Shown: positions 42,005-49,721 of the stretch, piece after piece
How positions within the stretch are numbered: the first letter of the stretch is position 1
Layout of the letters: every line of letters begins with the position of its first letter
From: Desulfolinea sp050305405
Lineage (GTDB): Bacteria > Chloroflexota > Anaerolineae > Anaerolineales > Villigracilaceae
Reading direction: 5' to 3'
Length of the DNA stretch: 64,000 bases
NCBI GenBank assembly: GCA_050305405.1
Contig: JBNLFG010000010.1
Coordinates: 62,001-126,000, forward strand
The notes under the pieces: model-generated
What the model was told of the DNA's origin: nothing
Seen by the model: only the letters and a program-made list of their open reading frames with translations
Databases searched by the model: none
Program-made: the position numbers and the translations under genes

Positions 42005-43831
42005 ATGCAATTAGGCGGTTATGCAAATCGGATCGCGTGGATTGATCTAACGGAGGGCAAGGTAGAAAACAAGCCTGTTCCCGAAGATGATGCGCGCAAG
42101 TATATTGGTGGTCGTGGATTGGGTGTCAAATTTGTTTTCGATAATGGCCCGCAGGTTGATCCACTCTCACCGGATAATATCCTTTGCTTTATGAACGGTC
42201 CTCTGACCGGCTCAGAAGCAAATATGAGCGGGCGTATGGCAGTGGTTACCAAATCCCCACTGACAGGCACCGTTACCGATAGCCATCATGGCGGCTGGAG
42301 CGCAGCACGTTTGCGCTGGGCAGGTTATGATGGTTTGGTTTTTAAAGGTAAGGCTGATAAACCCGTTTACGCATATATTACAGAAGATGATTTCCAACTT
42401 TTGGATGCTTCAGAAATTTGGGGCAAAGGTGTTCATGACACGGTTGATTTCTTCCAGGAAAAATATGGTGAAAAAGACCTGAGTGTGATTACCATTGGCC
42501 CTGCTGGAGAAAAACTGGTCAAATATGCCTGCTGGATGAACGAAGATGATCGTGCCAGCGGTCGTGGCGGCACCGGTTGCGTCGGCGGCAGCAAAAACCT
42601 GAAAGCGATTGTGATCAAATCGAAGAAACACATCGTCAAAGCCGAAGATCGCGATGGCTGGAAACCTGTTCAGAAACGTGTGCTCAAAACCATTATGGCA
42701 GAAGAGAATATCACCAGCCCACGCAAGGGTGGACTTTCTGTCTACGGCACGAACGTGCTGATGAATATCACCAACAGCATTGGCGCACTACCGGCCAAGA
42801 ATAGTATGTTTACCTCTTTCGGTGAAGATGCTGAAAAGATCAGTGGCGAATATATCAAAGAGAATCTGTTGGTCAACGACCCAACTTGTCACGCTTGCCC
42901 GGTTGCCTGCAAAAAGGAAGTCGAAGTCAAAGACGGCCCTTATAAAGGCCTGCGCATGGAATCGGTCGAATACGAACCGGCTTGGTCTGTTGGCGCAAAC
43001 TGCGGCAATAACGATGCTCGCTTGGTCGCAAAAATGATTGACCTTGCCAACGACTACGGCTTCGACGCCATTGAAATTGGTCATCCGCTCTCGATCTGGA
43101 TGGAAGCCAGCGAAAAAGGCTATACCAAAGACGAAGGCACCCTCGAATGGGGCGATGCTGACGGCATGACCCGCGCAGCCGAAATGGTTGGCACACGCGA
43201 AGGCTTTGGCGATGTAATGGCTGAAGGCGCAGATGCGACCGCCGCATATTTTGGTCATCCCGAGCTATCGATGACTGCAAAGGGTCAAGGCATCCCCGCT
43301 TACGATCCTCGTGGCCTCAAAGGCGAAGGCCTGGGTTACGCTACCTCTAACCGCGGTGCCTGCCACTTGCGCGCCTACACCCCCGCTGCTGAATTGGGCG
43401 TAATGCCCTTCAACTCCCTCAAAGTCGATCCGCTCGAGTGGAAAGGCAAAGGCGAGTTGGTCATGATCTTCCAGAACTTCCACGCTTTCTCCGACAGCAT
43501 GGACATCTGCAAGTTCAGCGCATTCGCACAGGGCGCAGACGAATATGCCCTGCAATACTCGGCAATGGTCGGCGTTCCCTTCACCGCTGATGACGTACTC
43601 AAAACCGGTGAACGCATCTACAACCTCGAACGCCACTACAACAACTTGGTCGGCTTTGGCGCAGGTAGCGATCAACTTCCCAAGCGCTTCACGGAAGAAC
43701 CCTCCACCATGCCCGGCTCCGAAGGTCACGTCTGCGAGCTGGATGACATGCTCGGAGAATACTACGAGAAACGCGGCTGGGAGAACGGCGTTGTTCCCGA
43801 AGCAAAACTCAGGGAACTTGAGATCGTCTAG
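42005..43831 (+). CDS. tungsten-type aldehyde:ferredoxin oxidoreductase
   Basis: 608 aa, the usual family length. It oxidises aldehydes to acids with ferredoxin, using a bis-pterin tungsten cofactor. N-terminal pterin-binding domain: IAWIDLTEGKVENKPVP, KYIGGRGLGVKFVF, GSEANMSGRMAVVTKSPLTGTVTDSHHGG. The 4Fe-4S ligands are CHACPVACKK (about residues 298-305) with a distal Cys in SMDICKF. PAYDPRGLKGEGLGYATSNRGACHLR is the pterin-binding signature of domain 2. Maturation genes lie downstream on the other strand. Confidence 0.92.
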   Translation: MQLGGYANRIAWIDLTEGKVENKPVPEDDARKYIGGRGLGVKFVFDNGPQVDPLSPDNILCFMNGPLTGSEANMSGRMAVVTKSPLTGTVTDSHHGGWSAARLRWAGYDGLVFKGKADKPVYAYITEDDFQLLDASEIWGKGVHDTVDFFQEKYGEKDLSVITIGPAGEKLVKYACWMNEDDRASGRGGTGCVGGSKNLKAIVIKSKKHIVKAEDRDGWKPVQKRVLKTIMAEENITSPRKGGLSVYGTNVLMNITNSIGALPAKNSMFTSFGEDAEKISGEYIKENLLVNDPTCHACPVACKKEVEVKDGPYKGLRMESVEYEPAWSVGANCGNNDARLVAKMIDLANDYGFDAIEIGHPLSIWMEASEKGYTKDEGTLEWGDADGMTRAAEMVGTREGFGDVMAEGADATAAYFGHPELSMTAKGQGIPAYDPRGLKGEGLGYATSNRGACHLRAYTPAAELGVMPFNSLKVDPLEWKGKGELVMIFQNFHAFSDSMDICKFSAFAQGADEYALQYSAMVGVPFTADDVLKTGERIYNLERHYNNLVGFGAGSDQLPKRFTEEPSTMPGSEGHVCELDDMLGEYYEKRGWENGVVPEAKLRELEIV

Positions 43832-43849
43832 TTTCCCCTATCTAAGAAA

Positions 43850-43880
43850 AAAGACAGTCACCGAAAAGGTGACTGTCTTT
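43850..43880. terminator. bidirectional terminator after the oxidoreductase gene
   Basis: AAAGACAGTCACC and GGTGACTGTCTTT arms with a GAAAA loop and T/A runs on both sides; its GGTGACTGTC core equals the end of the 95-bp elements. Confidence 0.8.
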
Positions 43881-43882
43881 TT

Positions 43883-44140
43883 TTAACCGCCTGCGCGGAG
43901 CGTTTTCTGTCCAAAGATCTTGATAAACTCATCCACCGCATCATCCTCAATTTGGATTTCGAGCCGCGTCTGCCCGATGGATAGTGAGCCGATCTTGAAC
44001 GGCTCCATACGGGATAAAGTAACGGTCCACCCCGGACCCTGAACTTGCTGATCGTTTAATGAGCGTCCACCCATCTCTTCGAGATATTCCACCAACAGAA
44101 AAAACGGAATCCCGCGCATCTCACGGATGATTTTCTGCAT
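43883..44140 (-). CDS. small protein of the tungsten-enzyme cluster (DUF1952-like)
   Basis: 85 aa cytoplasmic protein (IREMRGIPFFLLVEYLEEMGGR, GPGWTVTLSRMEPFKIGSLSIGQTRLEIQIE). I believe it resembles DUF1952 proteins, but this is from memory of short motifs. It starts one base after the MoaD-like stop, and the GGAGGAGGG encoding the MoaD glycines serves as its ribosome site, so the two are tightly coupled. Confidence 0.6.
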   Translation of the reverse strand: MQKIIREMRGIPFFLLVEYLEEMGGRSLNDQQVQGPGWTVTLSRMEPFKIGSLSIGQTRLEIQIEDDAVDEFIKIFGQKTLRAGG

Positions 44141-44141
44141 C

Positions 44142-44420
44142 TTACCCTCCTCCTACGGGAGGAAAAACATCGATCTTGTCATCCGGTTGGATGATGGTCT
44201 CAAATTTCTCGTCGAGGTAGACCGCCTCGCGCCCGTTAATAAACATCTTCATGTGCTGCTGAAAACGATTCTCGGCATCCAGCAGTTCCGCACGTAAGGC
44301 AGGGTGTTTAGCTGAGACCAATTCGATCAGCGCCAATGCTGTGGTGTTTGGGGGCATGTCCACCGTGACCGTTTTTTTGCCGATAATGGCACGCAGTGTT
44401 GCGTAAAAGTGTACATCCAT
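44142..44420 (-). CDS. MoaD/ThiS-like sulfur-carrier protein
   Basis: 92 aa beta-grasp protein (MDVHFYATLRAIIGKKTVTVDMP, EAVYLDEKFETIIQPDDKIDVFPPVGGG) ending in the Gly-Gly needed for thiocarboxylation, with one extra Gly. It would donate sulfur for the pterin dithiolene of the tungsten cofactor. The open frame continues upstream into the radical SAM gene, but the ATG at 44420 starts the domain. Confidence 0.85.
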   Translation of the reverse strand: MDVHFYATLRAIIGKKTVTVDMPPNTTALALIELVSAKHPALRAELLDAENRFQQHMKMFINGREAVYLDEKFETIIQPDDKIDVFPPVGGG

Positions 44421-44445
44421 CGCGTCTCTTCTTTCTACTAATAAA

Positions 44446-45756
44446 TTACGGGCATTGGATGATACCTTGTGCCCACAAACAACCACCACAAACAGGGAAT
44501 GTGGTGTTGCCAATACAATCTTCCTCGTTCGTTTCTGATAGATCACATCCCCCGCAGAAGGAGCAGGGGGCAAACGCGAAGTTGTGCAGGCGCTCGCGAT
44601 ATGCCAAATAATCGGGATCAAGCCACAGGTCCAGGAGCGAACGCTCGCGTACATTCCCGATGCTGTGTTTCTTCGAAAGGCGTTCTTTGCCATGCAGATA
44701 GCTGGTATGGGTGTGCATCAAGGGCCAACAGGGGCTGACCTCGCCATCCCATGCGACGGTCATCGTACCGCTTTCGATGAAGTTGCAGGTATCATTTGCG
44801 CCGCTCCAGTTATTGCCCGCGAAACTGATATTCAACTGGCTATTGAAGGTCTGGAAAAGCGCCTCGCGAGTATGCTCGTCGAAATCCATTTTTGGCAGGC
44901 TCAGGCGCGGCAGGTGTGGTGCATCCAGATAGGCGATATTGTGCATGGTCTGCTCGTATAGGCGTTCCGTCTGCATGTCGGCGGTGGCGGGCTGAAGATT
45001 GCTGACCGAAAAATATTGCGCCTTGACCGATCTTCCCAGTTTTATGACTGCTGGTAGATCAGCAATATTGCGCTTCATGGCAACAAAAGCGATCCCAATT
45101 TCAGGTTTGGGGTAATGCCCTGCCGGGCGCATTTTTGCGAAGCGGCGCAAATTCTTGAGAATATTAGGGAGTTCAGCCCCCATGCGAACATCGGAATAGG
45201 TTTCGGGCGTGGCCCCGTCGAGAGAGAGCCAGAGTATGTCCAGGCCTGTGTCGATGAGCTCTTGGGCTTTTTTCTCTGTGAGCGTTGTCCCATTGGTGAT
45301 TAACTCAACCTTCACGCCGAGCGCTTTTGCTTCAGCAATCCAATCGATGGTTTTTGGATGAAAAAGTGGTTCACCGATCCCGCCAAAGTAAATACTGGGG
45401 ATTGGATCCATTTCCTTCAATCCTGCCATAATGCTCGCAAAGGTTTCTTCAGTCATGCGCCCGATGGGTTGATCCCAGGCATTGCGGAAACAGGTGATGC
45501 AATCCAGGTTGCAGGCGACAGTTGGCTCAATATAGACTTTGTTGAGTTGCGTGACTGGGCGGTGCATACGAACAACGTCTTCCCCTGAGTCCAGGCGGAC
45601 CTTTGCGCCGGGTTTTAGTCCATAGCTTGTGGCGATGTCAGCAGGTAAGATCAAGCGGCCTTTTTCATCCACTTCCGCCCATGTGGATGGTGGTCTCGCA
45701 GGAACCGCATCAGGTTTGGGGATTTTTGGCGCAAGCATTTTTGCACGGATATCCAT
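44446..45756 (-). CDS. tungsten-cofactor oxidoreductase radical SAM maturase with AbrB-like N terminus
   Basis: 436 aa. Residues 24-67 resemble a SpoVT/AbrB swapped-hairpin domain (WAEVDEKGRLILPADIATSYGLKPGAKVRL). The radical SAM core starts at VYIEPTVACNLDCITCFRNAW (Cys triplet, about residues 82-89), and a SPASM-like Cys-rich tail (CSFCGGC, CIGNTTFPVCGGCLWAQG) binds extra clusters. Proteins of this type accompany tungsten aldehyde oxidoreductases and are thought to mature them. The gene heads an operon with moaD-like and the small protein and faces the oxidoreductase gene tail to tail. Confidence 0.85.
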   Translation of the reverse strand: MDIRAKMLAPKIPKPDAVPARPPSTWAEVDEKGRLILPADIATSYGLKPGAKVRLDSGEDVVRMHRPVTQLNKVYIEPTVACNLDCITCFRNAWDQPIGRMTEETFASIMAGLKEMDPIPSIYFGGIGEPLFHPKTIDWIAEAKALGVKVELITNGTTLTEKKAQELIDTGLDILWLSLDGATPETYSDVRMGAELPNILKNLRRFAKMRPAGHYPKPEIGIAFVAMKRNIADLPAVIKLGRSVKAQYFSVSNLQPATADMQTERLYEQTMHNIAYLDAPHLPRLSLPKMDFDEHTREALFQTFNSQLNISFAGNNWSGANDTCNFIESGTMTVAWDGEVSPCWPLMHTHTSYLHGKERLSKKHSIGNVRERSLLDLWLDPDYLAYRERLHNFAFAPCSFCGGCDLSETNEEDCIGNTTFPVCGGCLWAQGIIQCP

Positions 45757-45908
45757 AATCTATTCCTCGGCGGGGTGTATCAAACGATAAAATTTGAAGG
45801 TGTTATACGTTCAACAAGTATACAACATGTTCAATGCCTGTTTTATAGATGGCAAGCTCTGATGAAGTCTTACTTCAAAGAAGTTATACGTGAGATTGGA
45901 TAAAAAAA

Positions 45909-45922
45909 CCGCCTTTCGGCGG
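45909..45922 (-). terminator. terminator downstream of small membrane protein
   Basis: CCGCC-TTTC-GGCGG stem, followed on the minus strand by TTTTTTT. Confidence 0.7.
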
Positions 45923-45953
45923 CGTTGAGAACGAGTATATTTTAGAATTTGTT

Positions 45954-46172
45954 TTACATCATAAAGGAAACGATCGATGCAATGCCCATCACAATAATGA
46001 ATGAAGCAAAGATGGCAATCAGAATGCGGATGATTTTGTTCATGTCAGGTCTGGTATTGCCGAGGATGAGATAAAGCCCATATGCGGGGATAGGGAGTAG
46101 CAACAGCGTAATAACCGAGAGTAGGATACCGATACCAAAAATAATATAGCCGAGATTTTTGTTGTTTTTCAT
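45954..46172 (-). CDS. small two-helix membrane protein
   Basis: 72 aa with helices at about 8-36 (YIIFGIGILLSVITLLLLPIPAYGLYLIL) and 46-70. No family recognised. It has its own terminator but no strong ribosome site. It lies downstream of the histidine kinase gene in the same direction. Confidence 0.55.
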   Translation of the reverse strand: MKNNKNLGYIIFGIGILLSVITLLLLPIPAYGLYLILGNTRPDMNKIIRILIAIFASFIIVMGIASIVSFMM

Positions 46173-46235
46173 AATTTTTCCATTGTTTGAGTATTCTATG
46201 ACAGAACCCCAGCTACCTGCTGGAGTTCCGTTTTC

Positions 46236-47432
46236 TTAGTCGCGAGATGCAAACAAGGGTAAATGTATGATGAAGGTCGTGCCTGCACCGGATTGGCTTT
46301 TGACGTTGATTGTGCCCTTATGCCCCTGCACAATTTGTTTGGTAATCGAAAGTCCCAAGCCAGTACCTGCGACCTTTGACTCTGTTTCGCGGACGCGGAA
46401 GAATTTTTTGAAGAGGTGCGTCATTGCTTCGGCGGGAATGCCATAGCCGGTATCTTCGACTTCGATGCGCATCTGGTCTTTTTCTTTCCTAGCGCGTAAG
46501 GTGACCTTTCCATCGGGTTTATTGTATTTGATGGCGTTGCTGAGCAGGTTCAAGATAACTTGTTTGATCTTGTCCGGGTCAATTTCCAGTTCAGGGGTGT
46601 TTTTCTTGATGTCAATCTTGATCTCAATATTGCTTTCGCTCGCTTTGGTTTGCATGATGTCGCGGCAGGCGGTGAAGAGCGGTTCGATCTCGACTTTTTT
46701 GTAATGGAAGTGAACACGTCCTGATTCGAGGCGGGAAAGGTCGAGGAAAGAAGATGCCAGGGCATTTAGGCGCAGGGTCTCGGAGTGGATGTTGTTAACG
46801 ATTTGCTCGTGCTGCTCACGTGAAATTTCAGGGCGCAGCAGGAGATAAGTAGCGGTGCTGAGCGAGGCAAGCGGTGTGCGCAGCTCGTGGACAAATTCTG
46901 AGATTAAATCGGATTGTTGAAAGAGACGAGTGTTTTCGATAGCCACCGCAGCTTGAGCTCCCAAGACGAGTAGGAGTTCTTCGTCCACTTCGCTGAAATG
47001 TCCCTCTTTTCTGTTTAGCACTTCGAGCACGCCCACAACTTTGTCTTTGGTGATAAGCGGTACCCCTAAAAGCGATTCGGTTGTATAGCTGGTCGCATTT
47101 TCGACGCCGGGGAAATGGCGCGAATCGCCTTGCACATCACCGATACGGACCGGTTTGCGGTTGGTCAAAATCCAGCCGGCGATACTGCCCTCTAACGGAA
47201 CATCTACGCCGCGCATATTTGGGTCCATATTGGTAGCAACTTGAAAGTGGAGTTGTCTCGTCGCGTCGTCGAAGAGCAAGATGGAGGCTTCTTCGGCGTT
47301 GGCGATCTCTGTAGCGATTTTTACAATTCTGTAGAGCAAGGCGTCAAGATCGAGGGTGGAAGCAAGGTCGCGTGCGATTTCGATCAGGCGACGGTAGTCA
47401 TCAATGTTTTGAGATACGATTTTTTCAGCCAT
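46236..47432 (-). CDS. GAF-domain sensor histidine kinase
   Basis: 398 aa cytoplasmic kinase. A GAF domain spans about 28-175 (LLYRIVKIATEIANAEEASILLFDD, LLGVPLITKDKVVGVLEVLN). The phosphoacceptor His is in SEFVHELRTPLAS (about residue 185), and the ATPase part has NLLSNAIKYNKPDG (N box), VEDTGYGIP (G1) and GTGLGLSI (G2). No transmembrane helix, so it senses an internal signal. Its start overlaps the sirtuin stop by eight bases. Confidence 0.9.
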   Translation of the reverse strand: MAEKIVSQNIDDYRRLIEIARDLASTLDLDALLYRIVKIATEIANAEEASILLFDDATRQLHFQVATNMDPNMRGVDVPLEGSIAGWILTNRKPVRIGDVQGDSRHFPGVENATSYTTESLLGVPLITKDKVVGVLEVLNRKEGHFSEVDEELLLVLGAQAAVAIENTRLFQQSDLISEFVHELRTPLASLSTATYLLLRPEISREQHEQIVNNIHSETLRLNALASSFLDLSRLESGRVHFHYKKVEIEPLFTACRDIMQTKASESNIEIKIDIKKNTPELEIDPDKIKQVILNLLSNAIKYNKPDGKVTLRARKEKDQMRIEVEDTGYGIPAEAMTHLFKKFFRVRETESKVAGTGLGLSITKQIVQGHKGTINVKSQSGAGTTFIIHLPLFASRD

Positions 47433-48204
47433 GATTTAGAACCTGTTCAGCGAGTGTGGGAAGCAATGTGGCAACATCTTCGTTGAAGACGATATCGGCA
47501 CGTACGTTAAGATAGGTTGGGGTTTGGTTCATAATAATGAGATGCCCACCCCGGTCAAGGGTTTGCATGGGCAGCCCGGCGACGGGGAGCACTTCGAGAG
47601 AAGAGCCAACAACGAGCATTAGATCGCAATGGCGGGCAGCGTGTTGAGCTTCAAACCAAGCCTTTTGAGGCAACTGCTCTCCAAAAAGAATTACATCCGG
47701 TTTTAGGATTGCGCCACATTCAAGGCAGTGCGGGATCGTGCCATCACTGATAAAGGGCGCTAAAAAAGGTGCGGATTCCACCTGATGAAAACACTGCGTA
47801 CAAGAGAGAGTACGCAGTGTTCCGTGCATTTCGATTACTTTTTTTGAACCGGCTTTTTGGTGTAAGACATCAATATTCTGTGTGATAACGGTCTCGATAT
47901 AACCAGCCTTGCTCAACTCTGCCAATGCGAGATGCGCTGGGTTTGGGGCTGCATTTGTGATCCGGTCTGCCAGCGAGCGAAACCACTGATAGAACTGAGA
48001 TGGATCATAGCGAAAGGTGGATAGGGAAGCAACTTCCATCGCTTCGCTCTTTGACCATAGGCCGGTACCCTCTGAACGAAAGTCGGGTATCCCCGATGGG
48101 GTTGAAATGCCTGCCCCTGTAAGGACAACGGTATGTTTGGCTTGCCGAAAAAGCTGCGATGCAATATCGATTTTTTTTATAACTTGGCTGGCAAGCCGTT
48201 TCAT
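47425..48204 (-). CDS. cobB: Sir2-family NAD-dependent protein deacylase
   Basis: 259 aa sirtuin. NAD-binding GAGISTPSGIPDFRS, TQNIDVLHQKAGSKKVIEMHG with the catalytic His, two zinc Cys pairs (CTQC and CLEC), and VGSSLEVLPVAGLP are intact. It removes acyl groups from lysines with NAD. It overlaps both neighbours, by four bases with the response-regulator gene and eight with the kinase, so it is made together with a two-component pair. The symbol is by family. Confidence 0.9.
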   Translation of the reverse strand: MKRLASQVIKKIDIASQLFRQAKHTVVLTGAGISTPSGIPDFRSEGTGLWSKSEAMEVASLSTFRYDPSQFYQWFRSLADRITNAAPNPAHLALAELSKAGYIETVITQNIDVLHQKAGSKKVIEMHGTLRTLSCTQCFHQVESAPFLAPFISDGTIPHCLECGAILKPDVILFGEQLPQKAWFEAQHAARHCDLMLVVGSSLEVLPVAGLPMQTLDRGGHLIIMNQTPTYLNVRADIVFNEDVATLLPTLAEQVLNHG

Positions 48205-49361
48205 TCCTCTTGTGCCTCTTTTGCGCTAATAATCTCTGCCAAATTTTTAAATTGCTGTTTAGACATGCTTTCCTTTTGTACTAAAACAGCAGTGGTTTTC
48301 ATGCGGATGGCCTGTGTGTGTAATTCGGGAGCAGGTGTAAATGTAACACCAATCCGTTTTTCAAGCGCTTTCTCGACCTGGCTCAGAGAGAGCAGCATAT
48401 CTGAGCGAACGCGATTATTCATCACGATAGTTAGATTGTTTTCTTTTACGCCCAACTCGAGCAAGTCTTCGAGTAGCAGTTTGGTATGTGTGAGCGTATT
48501 GGCAGCCGCTTCGACCAGTACAATCACATGATCGCATTGCGGGAGTATGGTCTGGTTTACACGTGGCAAACTGGCGCCCAAATCCAGAATAAGGAAACGG
48601 GGGATGCCAACGAGTTGTTTAAAAATGGCGTTATATTGTGGCAGCGATTCGCCCAAGGGATATTCACGCGGTTGTTCAGAAGCCAATAAAAGCTTTAAAC
48701 CGGATTTGTGCTTGTTGAGCGCATCGCTAACAACCCCGTTATCAATTGCGTCTGGGGCGCTCTTCAGCAGGGCTGAAAACTCATCGTAGTTTTCAAACCC
48801 GAGATCGCGACCGATTGTTCCCATGCCTGGCGTCATCTCTGCAACGATAGTATCTGCATCCATTTCACTTTGCAGATAGCTGCCGAGATTCAAGGCTACA
48901 GCCGAAACACCCAGACCGCCTCGTACGCTGAGGACGCCAACAATGAAAGCTTTCTTGTCTGCAACAGCGGCTTCCACCTGTGCTTTGATGGAGCGCGCCA
49001 GCAATGCTTTTACATGAGCATGCAATTCGGTGGGATGCGTTGGTTTGGTTAGATAATCGTCGGCGCCGGACTCGAATCCGCTGACTTTATCGTCGAGCTG
49101 CGACTTGGCGGTGAACATCAAAATGGGGATGCTGGCGGTACTGGGGTCTTGGCGTAAACGGCGCGAAACTTCGTAGCCGTCCATATCAGGCATCATTACA
49201 TCGAGCAATATTAGATCAGGGTTTTCTTCTTTAACCTTGAGTAACCCCTGTTCTCCGTTGTTGGCTGCAGCAATCTGGTAACCTTGCTTTTCGAGCATTA
49301 GCCCTACAAGGCGGAGTGTATCCAGATCATCATCAATGATTAAGATTTTTTCAGCCATCAT
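48201..49361 (-). CDS. response-regulator receiver fused to ParA/MinD-like domain (CpaE-like)
   Basis: 386 aa. Residues 3-125 are a receiver with the phosphoacceptor in LILLDVMMPDMDGYE (Asp about 54) and the conserved Lys in YLTKP. Residues 140-375 resemble a MinD/ParA ATPase (VGVLSVRGGLGVSAVALNLGSYLQ, LILDLGASLPRVNQTILPQCDHVIVLVEA, MNNRVRSD). The Walker A lysine of KGGxGK is absent (RGGLGVSA), so ATP hydrolysis is doubtful, as in CpaE/TadZ proteins that localise pili machinery. No pilus genes are near. Confidence 0.85.
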   Translation of the reverse strand: MMAEKILIIDDDLDTLRLVGLMLEKQGYQIAAANNGEQGLLKVKEENPDLILLDVMMPDMDGYEVSRRLRQDPSTASIPILMFTAKSQLDDKVSGFESGADDYLTKPTHPTELHAHVKALLARSIKAQVEAAVADKKAFIVGVLSVRGGLGVSAVALNLGSYLQSEMDADTIVAEMTPGMGTIGRDLGFENYDEFSALLKSAPDAIDNGVVSDALNKHKSGLKLLLASEQPREYPLGESLPQYNAIFKQLVGIPRFLILDLGASLPRVNQTILPQCDHVIVLVEAAANTLTHTKLLLEDLLELGVKENNLTIVMNNRVRSDMLLSLSQVEKALEKRIGVTFTPAPELHTQAIRMKTTAVLVQKESMSKQQFKNLAEIISAKEAQEE

Positions 49362-49475
49362 ATTTTCCTTTGTTGTCTATTTGGGAAGTAAAGAAATAAT
49401 TTCTTTAAATAACTAAATCAAGTCTAGCATAAAGGTATCTTTCCAGCAAGACGACCAACTTCCCAAGAGGAGGAG

Positions 49476-49610
49476 ATGAAACGCCGTGATGCTATTCGTT
49501 GGGCAGATTCTGAAGGATATATGGCAAGCCAAAAGGCGAGCGCACGCGCGCGGATGAGAAGCTTGTCTCCGCTGGTTTACATGACGCTGGCTGTGGGCGG
49601 TATCCGTTAA
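49476..49610 (+). CDS. possible 44-aa small protein
   Basis: ATG at 49476 immediately follows AAGAGGAGGAG, the strongest ribosome site in the window. The peptide is basic at the N terminus (MKRRDAIRWADSEGYMASQKASARARMRSLS) and hydrophobic at the end (PLVYMTLAVGGIR). No family recognised. It lies between divergent genes just before the ftsK promoter. Confidence 0.4.
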   Translation: MKRRDAIRWADSEGYMASQKASARARMRSLSPLVYMTLAVGGIR

Positions 49611-49721
49611 TCCGCCAGGGGAATACTGCCTGAAACCAATCCCTTGACGCGCCTCGCACTGACCATTTGTGCTATACTTTGTTCGTTTGATTTCATCAAT
49701 TTTTCAGGGTGCCAAACGAAT

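Noticed and set aside
44421..44693. Extended start for the MoaD-like protein
   Set aside because: The extra 91 residues are antisense-like, overlap the radical SAM gene and precede a normal MoaD start.
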